The position numbers were made by a program, and so were the translations under genes. From assembly GCA_017620155.1 (NCBI GenBank), contig JAFZQY010000069.1:1-64000 (forward strand): DNA of 64,000 nt, in the 5' to 3' direction. This DNA comes from Lachnospiraceae bacterium (GTDB lineage Bacteria; Bacillota; Clostridia; Lachnospirales; Lachnospiraceae). Of this stretch, positions 26,128 through 36,400 are shown piece after piece. The notes beneath the pieces were generated by a model that did not search any database, was not told the origin of the DNA, and saw only the letters and a list, made by a program, of their open reading frames with translations. Within the stretch, counting starts at the first letter, position 1. Every line of letters begins with the position of its first letter.

Positions 26128-27522
26128 TCACCTGCGGCGTCTTCGGCCGGACGAACGGTGATTATCATAAACCACATATCCCAGGATGATCAGCACCAGC
26201 AAAATGCATACTGCCAATATGCATGCAATCACGATAAATGCGGTGTCCGGTTTGATCACTTCCTCCTCGGGACGTTCTATCTCGGTAATATCATCATATC
26301 TGTTCACGTCCGAATAGCCTGAGATGCCTCCGTCGGATCCGTTTTGGATCTCAGCTGCCGATGAAGAGCCTTCTGCTGACTGTTCCGGATCCTCTTCCTC
26401 GGGCGCAGGCGCCTTTTCTATATAATACGGGCTCGATTCCGCATCCAGATTATAGAGATTATATACCTTAAAGATCACATACATATCCTTCTCGGTACTG
26501 ACAGGGATCGTGGTATGTATCGTGTTCGTGAGGATGGCATCTCCTATGAGTTCTCCCTCGTCATCCATCCAACGATATCTTTCGGACCAGTGAATCCCGC
26601 CGTCCGTCGAATACGAATAATACAGCATCCTGCAGTCATCGTCTCTCGCAGTGATCTCCGCATCTATCCAGGTACCGCTCTCCGTCTGATACGGTTCACC
26701 GTATACAACTGACTCAAGGACAGGTTCGGTATCATCCGGTTTAACGACCGAAGAAGGTATGGGAGTCTTCTCGTAAGTCATGCCGGAATAGTCGACTCCG
26801 AGCTCGTCGGATTTAAGACCGTAATACATGGCAACACATGTAGCATCAAGGATCCCGTATTTGACCAGCATGTCGTGGTGATCATAAAAACCCTCGTCAT
26901 TATAATTATCCAGATGACAGTGTTCTATGATGACACCGGGCATCTCAACTTCATCGGCCATGCGAAGAACGCCGTAATAGTTGGTACCCTTGCTGTTTAA
27001 TCTGGTCTTGATACCCCTGTCATACAGGCCCAGATCGGTAAGCGCGCGCATCTCTATCTTCGCAAAATCCATTCCTCGCGCATATTTATTGTCAAAAGCG
27101 GATATCCAGCACTCCGCACCGTACATGTCATGATCTGCGGACATGTTAAAATGCAGGCAGAAAAAGAAATCAGCGCCGACTTCATCCGCATAATCCACTC
27201 GTTCTTCAAGAGACATGTCAACATCGGACGTACGCGTCATATATACTTCGATCCCCTCATATTTTGCGAGTTCGTCACGCATGGCTTCTGCGACAACAAG
27301 AGTCATGTCCTTCTCCAGATAGCCGTTATAATCAGCCCCCAGATTCTCCCCGCCGTGACCGGGGTCGATGCATATGCGTATGACATCCGGATCAGCTTTT
27401 ACTGCAGGCATCACATAGCCTCCAAACATAAAAAAAGACACAAGAAACAAAGCAGACGCAAGTAACGCTGTTATGATCTGCCTGTATCTATATGCTTTTT
27501 TCGATATAAATGTGTCTTTCAT
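26128..27522 (-). CDS. Membrane-anchored N-acetylmuramoyl-L-alanine amidase (Amidase_3)
   Basis: 464 residues. An N-terminal membrane helix (about 15-40) is followed by the zinc amidase domain: H56 in CIDPGHGGEN, E70 in GYLEKDMTL, H124 in FCLHFNMSAD and the catalytic E200 in GVIIEHCHLDN. Residues about 265-370 resemble a beta-sandwich domain. A Glu/Ser-rich linker leads to a C-terminal membrane helix (AFIVIACILAVCILLVLIIL) and the polybasic tail RRRRR, so both ends appear to be in the membrane. The start codon is five bases after the T-run of a terminator and has no Shine-Dalgarno site, which is very unusual. Confidence 0.88.
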   Translation of the reverse strand: MKDTFISKKAYRYRQIITALLASALFLVSFFMFGGYVMPAVKADPDVIRICIDPGHGGENLGADYNGYLEKDMTLVVAEAMRDELAKYEGIEVYMTRTSDVDMSLEERVDYADEVGADFFFCLHFNMSADHDMYGAECWISAFDNKYARGMDFAKIEMRALTDLGLYDRGIKTRLNSKGTNYYGVLRMADEVEMPGVIIEHCHLDNYNDEGFYDHHDMLVKYGILDATCVAMYYGLKSDELGVDYSGMTYEKTPIPSSVVKPDDTEPVLESVVYGEPYQTESGTWIDAEITARDDDCRMLYYSYSTDGGIHWSERYRWMDDEGELIGDAILTNTIHTTIPVSTEKDMYVIFKVYNLYNLDAESSPYYIEKAPAPEEEDPEQSAEGSSSAAEIQNGSDGGISGYSDVNRYDDITEIERPEEEVIKPDTAFIVIACILAVCILLVLIILGYVVYDNHRSSGRRRRR

Positions 27523-27526
27523 ACAT

Positions 27527-27554
27527 AAAAAACCGGCCCCTGTTCGGAGCCGGT
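27527..27554 (-). terminator. Intrinsic terminator directly before the amidase start codon
   Basis: Minus-strand RNA CCGGCUCC-GAACA-GGGGCCGG: eight pairs with one U-G, then six U residues. The U-run is followed at once by AUGUAUGAAAG, whose second AUG is the amidase start. It lies 14 bases after the stop codon of the coiled-coil gene and would end the carB-to-coaD transcript. Confidence 0.85.
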
Positions 27555-27568
27555 CATATTGATCATTG

Positions 27569-28186
27569 TCATTCTTCCGCAGGAGCGGGTGTTTCGGGCT
27601 CTGCGGGAATAGGTGCTACGACATTTGATACATCCTGCATGATATCAGCATCAGGATGCAGCTCCATTCTGTCCGATATAACCACATCATGGTGGGCCGC
27701 CATGGCTTTCATATAACTATCATAGTGCGCAGTAGTAGTGTTCATGGCACTGGTCATAAGATTATCAAGATGCTCAAGCATATCATCAAGATACTGCATA
27801 GCTGCAGCCTTGAGATTATTCGCTTCCATGGTGGCTTTGTCGATGATCTGCTGTGCCTGCTCCGAAGCTATCGTAACCACTTCGTTAGCCTGAGCGTAGG
27901 CCTGCTTCATGATCTCCTGTTCGGAGATCAGCTGCTGGGTCTGATCTGCAGTATCTTTAAGCAGCTTATCAGCTCTTTCACGAGCTTTCTGAAGGATCTC
28001 TTCTCTCTGAGCTATGATCTTCTGGTACTGTCTGATCTCTTCGGGAGTCCTGTTACGAAGCTCGCGCAGATGCTCATCGATCTCTTCCTTGTTGACGATG
28101 ATGTTGATCTTAGACAGAGGCTGATACTTACAGCTGTCTATATAATCTTCTAATTCTTCTATCTTCTGTTCGATCTTACTGCTCAT
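27569..28186 (-). CDS. Coiled-coil protein, V-ATPase-subunit-like, function unknown
   Basis: 205 residues, strongly helical. The region about 40-150 is almost continuous heptad-like sequence rich in Ala, Gln, Glu and Lys ([36 protein letters not shown]), similar in character to ATP-synthase stator or DivIVA-type coiled coils. The tail (about 178-205) is Pro/Glu-rich ([14 protein letters not shown]). No signal peptide or catalytic motif is seen. It overlaps coaD by four bases (ATGA) and is the last gene before the terminator. I do not recognise a precise function; a cell-division or structural role is only a guess from its shape. Confidence 0.7.
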   Translation of the reverse strand: MSSKIEQKIEELEDYIDSCKYQPLSKINIIVNKEEIDEHLRELRNRTPEEIRQYQKIIAQREEILQKARERADKLLKDTADQTQQLISEQEIMKQAYAQANEVVTIASEQAQQIIDKATMEANNLKAAAMQYLDDMLEHLDNLMTSAMNTTTAHYDSYMKAMAAHHDVVISDRMELHPDADIMQDVSNVVAPIPAEPETPAPAEE

Positions 28187-28686
28187 TTGATTATGGCTCC
28201 TGTATCAATTCCATATTTCTCATATACTCTTGCCGCAATCTTCTCAGGTACACTGCAGGTGATATCACCGCCGTAACTGGCTATTTCTTTTACTACAGAG
28301 CTGCTTAAATATGCATACTGAAGGCTCGTAGTAAGAAACATCGTATCTACCTTATCATCTGAAAACTTGCGGTTGGTCTGTGCGATCTGGAGTTCATACT
28401 CGAAATCTGTCACGGCCCGCAGACCTCTGATCAGGACATTGATCCCTTTATCAAGAGCATATTGAAGAGTGAGTCCGCTGAACGTCTCAATACGTACGTT
28501 CGGTATATCCGAAGTCACTTCCTTTAACATATTAACACGCTCATCAACAGAAAACAACGAACTTTTTGCCGAATTGTTGAGTACGCTCACATACAGTTCA
28601 TCGAATATATCAGCTGCTCTGCGGATGATATCCAGATGACCGTAAGTGACCGGATCGAAGCTTCCGGGATATATGGCTGCCTTCAT
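28183..28686 (-). CDS. coaD: Phosphopantetheine adenylyltransferase
   Basis: Fourth step of coenzyme A synthesis, joining 4'-phosphopantetheine and ATP to dephospho-CoA. 167 residues, normal length. The nucleotidyltransferase motif is at the N-terminus ([19 protein letters not shown], with the TxGH histidine), followed by [19 protein letters not shown] (about 84-102) and the ISSTSLR-like segment [16 protein letters not shown] (about 125-140). It follows rsmD closely, a very common pairing in bacteria. Confidence 0.97.
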   Translation of the reverse strand: MKAAIYPGSFDPVTYGHLDIIRRAADIFDELYVSVLNNSAKSSLFSVDERVNMLKEVTSDIPNVRIETFSGLTLQYALDKGINVLIRGLRAVTDFEYELQIAQTNRKFSDDKVDTMFLTTSLQYAYLSSSVVKEIASYGGDITCSVPEKIAARVYEKYGIDTGAIIK

Positions 28687-28712
28687 AATGTCGCCTCCTT
28701 ATATGGGGGAAA

Positions 28713-29264
28713 TCACGCCTGCCTTGTCAACCACACGTGTTTATTGGTCTTGTAACACTTCTCTTTCAGTATATCAAATCCGTATTCCGATGCAAAAGAA
28801 AAATCAGTATCCATAAGGGCTTCGATTATCACGAGGGTATCCTCCGTAACATACTGCATCTTGGAAAGTGTCCCCAGAAGGCTCCTCTCCATCCCTGCCT
28901 CATACGGAGGATCGGCAAAAACGACATCAACCGCCTTTTCATGGATCATGTTAAGGGCCGTACAGGCATCCTGCTTAAGTATGGTCGACTTCTGATCCAG
29001 TTTGGTAAAAGTAAGGTTATTCTTTATGCACTGGATGCATGCCTGATCACGGTCTATAAAATATGCATGAGATGCTCCCCTGGACAGCGCTTCTATGCCT
29101 ATTGCGCCGCTGCCGCTGCATACATCCACGAATACGCATCCGGGGATATAGTTTTGCAGCATATTAAACAGGGTCTCCTTGATCCTGTCTGTTGTGGGGC
29201 GGGTATCATTACCCTTCGGCGTTGAAAGCGGCATGCTCCGGGCCGTCCCGGCTATCACTCGCAT
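28713..29264 (-). CDS. rsmD: 16S rRNA (guanine(966)-N2)-methyltransferase
   Basis: SAM-dependent methyltransferase acting on G966 of 16S rRNA. 183 residues from the second of two adjacent ATGs, at 29264, which overlaps the parC stop by one base; the first, at 29267, is an equal alternative. Motifs: MRVIAGTARSMPLSTPKG and RPTTDRIKETLFNML at the N-terminus, SAM-binding FVDVCSGSGAIGIEALSRGA (about 43-62) and the catalytic DPPYEAGM (about 118). Confidence 0.94.
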   Translation of the reverse strand: MRVIAGTARSMPLSTPKGNDTRPTTDRIKETLFNMLQNYIPGCVFVDVCSGSGAIGIEALSRGASHAYFIDRDQACIQCIKNNLTFTKLDQKSTILKQDACTALNMIHEKAVDVVFADPPYEAGMERSLLGTLSKMQYVTEDTLVIIEALMDTDFSFASEYGFDILKEKCYKTNKHVWLTRQA

Positions 29265-31513
29265 CATACTCTCACCTTGGTTCCCTTGCTGTCTCTGGTT
29301 CCGAGCTTTAACTTGGCCAGTTCAAGCTGCTTACCGTTATACTCTATGGTCAGGTCTTCCTGACCGATCTGGATATAATATACACCCTCGACTTTGTCTC
29401 CGGGATTAAGCTTCATGCCTCGCACGCCCACTGCCGTCTTCTTTTTCTCAGGGATAGTCTCGGGATCGAACCTCAGGAAAAAGCCTCCGGATGTGCGCAT
29501 GATGATGCTCTTTATGTCGACGAACTTGATAACGCTGACAACCTCATCGCCGTCCATAAGATTCGTGGCGGCAACTGTCCTCTTGGATACATCGAACTCT
29601 CCTCCGCTCACGATCTTGCACATGCTGTTCGCCGTCACGAATATGAGCCTGTAGAGGTTTAGATCGGACTGTGAAGCCGCATATACTATGTACTCCGACT
29701 CAGCGGAGAAGTTGCTGACATTATCTATCGGCACGCCCTTGTCACGGAACTTGCCGAAGGGCAGGTCTTTCACCTTAACCGAGTGAAGCTGGCCCGTATT
29801 GGTAAATATGACGATCTTACCCGTATTCTTACACTGGAATACAAACCTGTTTTCCTCGTAAGCAGTCTCCTTGTTACGCTCGAATGTAGGCATGTCGATG
29901 ATCCTTGCATAACCGAAACGGTCCATAAGGAACATGACATCCATCTCTTCGGCTTCTTTTTCGACGTAAACCGCTTCTTCCGCGTTGGTTATCTCGGTGC
30001 GGCGCTTACGGGCGTATTTCTTCTTGAATTCATCAAGGTCATTGATGAGAACCTGCATCATCGAATCGCGGCTCTCTAAGATATCCTCATACCTGTAGAT
30101 ATTGGCCACAGTCTCATCATGCTCTTTGATCAGCGCTTCTATCTCGAGACCGATCAGTTTGTACAGACGCATCTCAAGGATCGCATTGGCCTGCTTCTCG
30201 GTAAACATGAGCTGAGCAGCCATTCCCTGTGATTCTCTGGATTTAAACTTAATGCCTGTGGTATCACCCTCTACCAGACATTTCTTGGCCATGGCACGGT
30301 CTTTGGATCCGCGTAGGATCTCGATGATGAGGTCAATGACATTGCATGCCTTGATAAGGCCTTCCTGGATCTCTCGCTTCTCGAGTTCCTTATTAAGCAG
30401 AGTATTGTATTTGCGTGTAGCAACCTCAATCTGGAAATCCACATTGGCTTTAAGGATATCTTTAAGCCCCATCGTCTCGGGACGTCCGTTACAGATGGCA
30501 AGCATGTTCACGCCGAATGTATCCTCAAGCCTGGTCTTCTTATAGAGCAGGTTCTTGAGATTCTCTATATCGGCATCCTTCTTGAGCTCCAGAACGATCC
30601 TGATGCCTTCTTTGGATGACTGGTTTGATATATCGACAATATCGGTGGTCTTGCGGCTCTCAACCAGGTCGGCGACATCTAAAAGGAATTTGCCGATGTT
30701 CATGCCGATCATGGGATAAGGTATCTCGGTGATCACCAGATTGACCTTGCCGCCTTTGGCCTTCTCTTCTTCGATGCGGCCTCTGATACGGATCTTACCC
30801 ATGCCCGTCTCATATATGTCTCTTAACTCATCTTTATTAATGACGATACCGCCCGTAGGAAAATCGGGGCCCTTGATATATCTCATGAGCTGAGCCGTAG
30901 AAAGATCGGGATCGTTCATATATGCCTTGGTAGCATCGATAACCTCACCCAAGTTATGCGGAGGCGTAGACGTCGCCATTCCGACAGCGATACCCTCCGA
31001 TCCGTTGACCAGGAAGTTGGGTATACGAACGGGCAAGATGCTCGGTTCCTTCTCGGTCTCATCGAAGTTAGGCACGAAATCAACCACATCTTTATCCAGA
31101 TCGCCGAGGAAAGCTTCTTCCGTGATCTTCTCAAGGCGTGCCTCGGTATACCTCATCGCAGCGGCTCCATCGCCCTCGATGTTACCGAAGTTACCGTGTC
31201 CGTCGATAAGAGGCAGTCCCTTCTTGAAGTCCTGGGTCATCACCACGAGAGCATCATATATCGAACTGTCGCCGTGAGGATGGTATTTACCCATCGTATC
31301 ACCGACTATACGAGCGCTCTTACGATACGGCTTATCCGAACGAATGCCCAGTTCATACATATCATAGAGCGTTCTTCTCTGAACCGGCTTGAGTCCGTCC
31401 CTCACATCCGGCAGCGCACGCGCAATGATAACGCTCATCGCGTAATCTATGTAGTTCTTCTCCATAATCTCGGAGAACTCGGTTTTAAGTATTCGATCTA
31501 AACTTGTGTCCAT
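29264..31513 (-). CDS. parC: DNA topoisomerase IV subunit A
   Basis: DNA-cleaving subunit of a type IIA topoisomerase, 749 residues. The catalytic tyrosine is Y122 in AAMRYTEARL and the quinolone-region helix reads GKYHPHGDSSIYDALV. I call it ParC rather than GyrA because the C-terminal beta-pinwheel lacks the GyrA box (QRRGGKG). It is also shorter than typical GyrA, and its partner gene directly upstream is of the same second-set type. Separate gyrA/gyrB would be expected elsewhere. It starts ten bases after parE and overlaps rsmD. Confidence 0.85.
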   Translation of the reverse strand: MDTSLDRILKTEFSEIMEKNYIDYAMSVIIARALPDVRDGLKPVQRRTLYDMYELGIRSDKPYRKSARIVGDTMGKYHPHGDSSIYDALVVMTQDFKKGLPLIDGHGNFGNIEGDGAAAMRYTEARLEKITEEAFLGDLDKDVVDFVPNFDETEKEPSILPVRIPNFLVNGSEGIAVGMATSTPPHNLGEVIDATKAYMNDPDLSTAQLMRYIKGPDFPTGGIVINKDELRDIYETGMGKIRIRGRIEEEKAKGGKVNLVITEIPYPMIGMNIGKFLLDVADLVESRKTTDIVDISNQSSKEGIRIVLELKKDADIENLKNLLYKKTRLEDTFGVNMLAICNGRPETMGLKDILKANVDFQIEVATRKYNTLLNKELEKREIQEGLIKACNVIDLIIEILRGSKDRAMAKKCLVEGDTTGIKFKSRESQGMAAQLMFTEKQANAILEMRLYKLIGLEIEALIKEHDETVANIYRYEDILESRDSMMQVLINDLDEFKKKYARKRRTEITNAEEAVYVEKEAEEMDVMFLMDRFGYARIIDMPTFERNKETAYEENRFVFQCKNTGKIVIFTNTGQLHSVKVKDLPFGKFRDKGVPIDNVSNFSAESEYIVYAASQSDLNLYRLIFVTANSMCKIVSGGEFDVSKRTVAATNLMDGDEVVSVIKFVDIKSIIMRTSGGFFLRFDPETIPEKKKTAVGVRGMKLNPGDKVEGVYYIQIGQEDLTIEYNGKQLELAKLKLGTRDSKGTKVRV

Positions 31514-31522
31514 TATCTTTCC

Positions 31523-33460
31523 TTATATATCCAGTGCTGCATCCGCCGCGTGTTCATAGATGAACTGCTTACGGGGTGCGACATCATTTCCCATGAGGAG
31601 CCCGGTGATCTCGGATGCCATACGCGCATCCTCTATCTCCACCTGCTTAAGCAGTCTTCTCTCAGGATCGAGCGTGGTCTCCCACAGCTGCTCAGCATCC
31701 ATCTCACCCAAACCTTTGTATCTCTGAAGAGTGAAAGGTCCCTTGTGCACCTTACGGTATTTTTCCAGAGCAACATCATCGTAAAGATACTGCTCTTCGC
31801 CTCTTGACGGGATGGCCTTGTACAGAGGAGGCATGGCTACATATACATGGCCTTCATAGATGAGCTCAGGCATGAATCTGTAGAAAAGAGTAAGAAGCAG
31901 CGTTGCAATATGCGCACCGTCGACATCGGCATCGGCCATGATTATGATCTTGTCATAGCGGAGCCTGGTTATATCGAAGTCGTTGCCGTAGCCCTCCGAG
32001 AAACCGCATCCGAAAGCATTGATCATCGTTTTGATCTCGGCGTTGGCAAGCACTTTGTCTATCGATGCCTTCTCCACATTGAGGATCTTACCTCTGATAG
32101 GGAGGATGGCCTGATACATGCGGTTACGCGCCATCTTGGCAGAGCCGCCGGCCGAATCACCCTCGACGATGAATATCTCGCATTTTGAGGCATCTTTGGA
32201 TTCACAGTTGGCCAGCTTTCCGTTGGAGTCAAAAGAGAATTTCTGCTTCGAAAGCAGGTTTGTTCTGGTCTTTTCCTCGGCTTTACGGATCTTGGCCGAT
32301 TTTTCGGCGCATCCTATGATGGACTTAAGGACCTCGAGATTACGGTCGAAGTATCTGACGATCTCGTCTCCGACGACCTTGGATACTACTTTTGCCGCAT
32401 CCTGGTTATCGAGTTTGGTCTTGGTCTGACCTTCGAATCTGGGATCGGGATGCTTGATGGATACGATCGCGGTCATGCCGTTTCGCACATCGGCACCGGT
32501 GAAGTTCACATCCTTCTCTTTGAGGTTTCCGAGAGTACGCGCATAGTTATTGATTACCGTGGTAAATATCTGTTTGAAGCCGGTCAGGTGCGTACCGCCC
32601 TCTGAATTGTAGATATTGTTACAGAAGCCGAGAACATCCTCATGGAATTCGTTTACATACTGAAAAGCAACCTCGACCTCAATGCCTTCGCTCTCACCCT
32701 TCAGATATATGGGCTCATGAAGCGCCTCTCCGGTCTTGTTGATCTCACGCACGAATCCGATGAGTCCGTCAGGCTCATGAAACTCTATATGCTCGATCTC
32801 ATCCTTGCGCTTATCCTCGAATATGATCGTAAGCTCGGGATTTAAGTATGCAGTCTCATGCATGCGGCTCTTAACATCATCTTCTTTGAATCTGGTCTTA
32901 TCGAAGATGGTGTTGTCGGGCAGGAAATTGACCTTGGTACCCGTGCTCCTGGTCTTGCCTACTACAGGCAGCAGGCCGTTCACAAGTTCGGTAGTGGGTA
33001 TTCCGCGCGCGTATGAATCCCTGTATATGCATCCGCCGGTCTTAACCTCTACGGTCAGATATTCGGACAGAGCGTTTACGACGGATGAACCCACGCCATG
33101 AAGGCCGCCGCTGGTCTTGTAAGCCTGGTTATCAAACTTACCGCCGGCATGGAGCGTCGTGAATACCAGACGTTCCGCGGACATGCCTTTTTCATGCATG
33201 CCTACGGGAATACCGCGTCCGTTATCCTCTATGGTAGCGGATCCGTCAGCCTCGAGTGTGACCCAGATCTTATCGCAATGCCCTGCCAGATGCTCGTCCA
33301 CCGAGTTATCGACTATCTCATATATCAGGTGGTTAAGGCCCTTGGTGGAAACGGATCCTATGTACATGCCGGGACGTACACGCACCGCCTCTAAGCCTTC
33401 AAGAACATGTATCGAGGAAGCGTCGTATGTATCTTCCTTCAATAATTCAGTCTTAGCCAT
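31523..33460 (-). CDS. parE: DNA topoisomerase IV subunit B
   Basis: ATPase subunit of the type IIA topoisomerase, 645 residues. GHKL ATP site: EIVDNSVDEHLAGHCDKIWV, then IEDNGRGIPVGMH and TSGGLHGVGSSVVNALS. The TOPRIM metal-binding residues are in IFIVEGDSAGGSAKMARNR and IIIMADADVDGAHIATLL, and the C-terminal PRKQFIYEHA is intact. The ribosome site GGAGATAAG lies in the end of carB. Gyrase B is the alternative name; the pairing with a GyrA-box-less A subunit favours topoisomerase IV. Confidence 0.85.
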   Translation of the reverse strand: MAKTELLKEDTYDASSIHVLEGLEAVRVRPGMYIGSVSTKGLNHLIYEIVDNSVDEHLAGHCDKIWVTLEADGSATIEDNGRGIPVGMHEKGMSAERLVFTTLHAGGKFDNQAYKTSGGLHGVGSSVVNALSEYLTVEVKTGGCIYRDSYARGIPTTELVNGLLPVVGKTRSTGTKVNFLPDNTIFDKTRFKEDDVKSRMHETAYLNPELTIIFEDKRKDEIEHIEFHEPDGLIGFVREINKTGEALHEPIYLKGESEGIEVEVAFQYVNEFHEDVLGFCNNIYNSEGGTHLTGFKQIFTTVINNYARTLGNLKEKDVNFTGADVRNGMTAIVSIKHPDPRFEGQTKTKLDNQDAAKVVSKVVGDEIVRYFDRNLEVLKSIIGCAEKSAKIRKAEEKTRTNLLSKQKFSFDSNGKLANCESKDASKCEIFIVEGDSAGGSAKMARNRMYQAILPIRGKILNVEKASIDKVLANAEIKTMINAFGCGFSEGYGNDFDITRLRYDKIIIMADADVDGAHIATLLLTLFYRFMPELIYEGHVYVAMPPLYKAIPSRGEEQYLYDDVALEKYRKVHKGPFTLQRYKGLGEMDAEQLWETTLDPERRLLKQVEIEDARMASEITGLLMGNDVAPRKQFIYEHAADAALDI

Positions 33461-33471
33461 CTTATCTCCGA

Positions 33472-36400
33472 TCAGTGAATCTCATCATGCAATGCCTGGA
33501 GTGACTTGATCTCTCCCGCATCATGAGTCTTGACGTATTTAATACCGTCTGCCGTAGCCATGGCAGCGGCTATTGTGGTGATATAAGGGATCCTTGCCTT
33601 GATCGCAGCCTTTCTTAAGTAGCTGTCGTCATGTACGCTGTCCTTGCCGACAGGTGAGTTGATGACAAGATCTATATCACCGTTTGTGATCATATCCGAT
33701 ACATTGGGCCTGCCTTCATAGATCTTGTTGACTCTGGTGACAGGGATACCGGCCTCTTTGATGAGGTTGCAGGTTCCTTCGGTAGCTACGATGTTGAATC
33801 CGTCTTCATAGAAGCTTCTCGCTACCTCAACGACTTCGTTCTTGTCCTTTCGGTTAACGGATATGAGAACAGTACCTTCCGTAGGAAGAGGCGACTGAAC
33901 GCCTTCCTGTGATTTGAAGAAAGCTTCACCGTAGGAGTGGCTTAAACCGAGTACCTCGCCGGTGGAACGCATCTCGGGTCCGAGTACGGGGTCAACTTCC
34001 TGGAACATGTTAAAAGGGAATGCCGCTTCTTTTACGCCGTAATAAGGAATGGTCTTTTCCTTAAGCTCCGGTACGGGTGAAGGTCTTCCGGTCAGATGAG
34101 AGGTGATGATATCAGTAGCTATCGGTACCATGCGCACATTGCAGACTTTGGATACGAGCGGTACTGTACGGCTTGCTCTGGGATTTGCCTCGAGCACGAA
34201 TACCTTGCCGTTCTCTATCGCATACTGCATGTTCATGAGACCTTCTACATGCATCTCCTCGGCAATCTTGCGTGTATATTCCTTAATGGTCTCCAGATTC
34301 TCAGGAGTGATGTGTACGGAAGGAATGATACATGCGGAGTCACCGGAGTGAACGCCCGCGAGCTCTATATGCTCCATGACAGCGGGAACGAAAGCATGTG
34401 TTCCGTCACTTATCGCATCGGATTCACACTCGAGAGCATGATTCAGGAATCTGTCTATCAATATCGGTCTGTCGGGGGTCACGCCTACAGCGGCCTGCAT
34501 GTAGTCCGACATGGCTTCATCATCATATACGACTTCCATTCCGCGTCCGCCGAGTACGTAAGAAGGACGTACCATTACGGGATATCCGATACGGTTGGCT
34601 ATCTCAACGGCCTCCTCGACCGTAGTGGCCATTCCCGATTCGGGCATCGGAATGCCGAGCTTGTCCATCATGGCTCTGAACTGGTCTCTGTCCTCAGCCA
34701 GATCAATAACTGAAGGTGAGGTACCGAGGATCTTCACCCCGTTGGCCTCAAGCTCACTCGCCAGATTAAGAGGGGTCTGACCGCCGAACTGTGCGATCAC
34801 GCCGAGAGGCTTCTCTTTGTTATATATGCTGAGTACGTCCTCAAGAGTAAGCGGCTCAAAATAGAGCTTGTCGGATGTATCATAGTCAGTCGATACGGTC
34901 TCGGGATTGCAGTTGACGATGATCGTCTCAAAGCCGAGTTTCTTGAGTGCAAGTGCTGCGTGTACGCAGCAGTAGTCAAACTCGATACCCTGGCCGATAC
35001 GGTTGGGGCCGCCGCCAAGTATCATGATCTTCTTGTTATCGGATACGGGGTCCTTATCTTCTCCGTTGTATGTCGAGAAGTAATATGCACTGTTCTCCGT
35101 ACCGCTTACATGAACGCCTTCCCATACTTCATTGACGCCCAGTTCCATTCTCTTATTTCTGATATCGGCTTCGGGGATCTCAAGGATCTGGCTTAAGTAC
35201 TTATCCGAGAAACCGTTCTTCTTAGCTGAGATGAGTTTGTCATCTGCAGGAAGCGCACCTTTACCCTTAATGAGTTCCTCTTCTTCCTGAACGAGCTCTA
35301 ACATCTGCTCGATGAAGTACTTCTTAACCTTAGTCAGTTCATAGATCTCATCGACCGTAGCACCTTTCCTCAATGCTTCATACATCAGGAAGTGTCTCTC
35401 ACTTGAAGGTGCGGACAGTCTCTTTAATAATTCGCCTTTGGTAAGCGTATCGAAATTCTTCGCATGTCCGAGACCGTATCTGCCGGTCTCGAGAGATCTG
35501 ATGGCCTTCTGGAAAGCCTCTTTATAGGTCTTGCCTATGCTCATGACTTCGCCGACGGCTCTCATCTGGGTGCCGAGTTTATCCTCTACGCCCTTGAACT
35601 TCTCGAATGCCCATCTCGCAAACTTGATAACGACATAATCGCCGTCGGGTTTGTACTTATCAAGAGTACCGTACTTGCCGCAGGTGATGTCCTTCAGTGT
35701 CAGGCCGCATGCCAGGTATGATGACACGAGCGCGATCGGAAATCCGGTAGCCTTGCTGGCGAGCGCGGAAGAACGCGATGTACGGGGATTGATCTCTATG
35801 ACTATGATCCTGTCGGATACCGGATCATGTGCGAACTGGACATTGGTTCCGCCGATGACCTGTACCTTATCTACGATCTTATATGCCTGCTCCTGCAGAC
35901 GGTCCATGACCTCCTGTGAGATCGTAAGCATGGGAGCCGCACAGAAAGAATCTCCCGTATGCACGCCCATGGGATCGATATTCTCAATAAAGCAGACAGT
36001 GATCATGTTGCCTTCGGAGTCACGGACAACCTCGAGCTCAAGCTCTTCCCAGCCGATGATGGACTCTTCCACAAGAACCTGTCCGACTATGGATGCCTGA
36101 AGACCTCTGGCGCATACGGTCTGCAGTTCCTCTCTGTTGTATACGAGTCCGCCGCCGGCGCCGCCCATCGTATAAGCGGGACGCAGGACCACGGGATAGC
36201 CGAGTTCTTCCGCTATGCTAAGTGCCTCTTCCACGGAATAAGCAACCTGAGAACGGGCCATCTCTATGCCCAGCTCGTTCATCGTGTTCTTAAATTCGAT
36301 ACGGTCTTCACCGCGTTCTATCGCATCTACCTGAACACCTATGACTTTAACATTGTATTTGTCCAATATTCCGGCCTTATTCAGTTCGGCACACAGGTTT

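Noticed and set aside
29264..33460. Gyrase A and B as names for the topoisomerase genes
   Set aside because: The A subunit lacks the GyrA box and is short, so topoisomerase IV is the better call, though the B subunit alone would not decide it.
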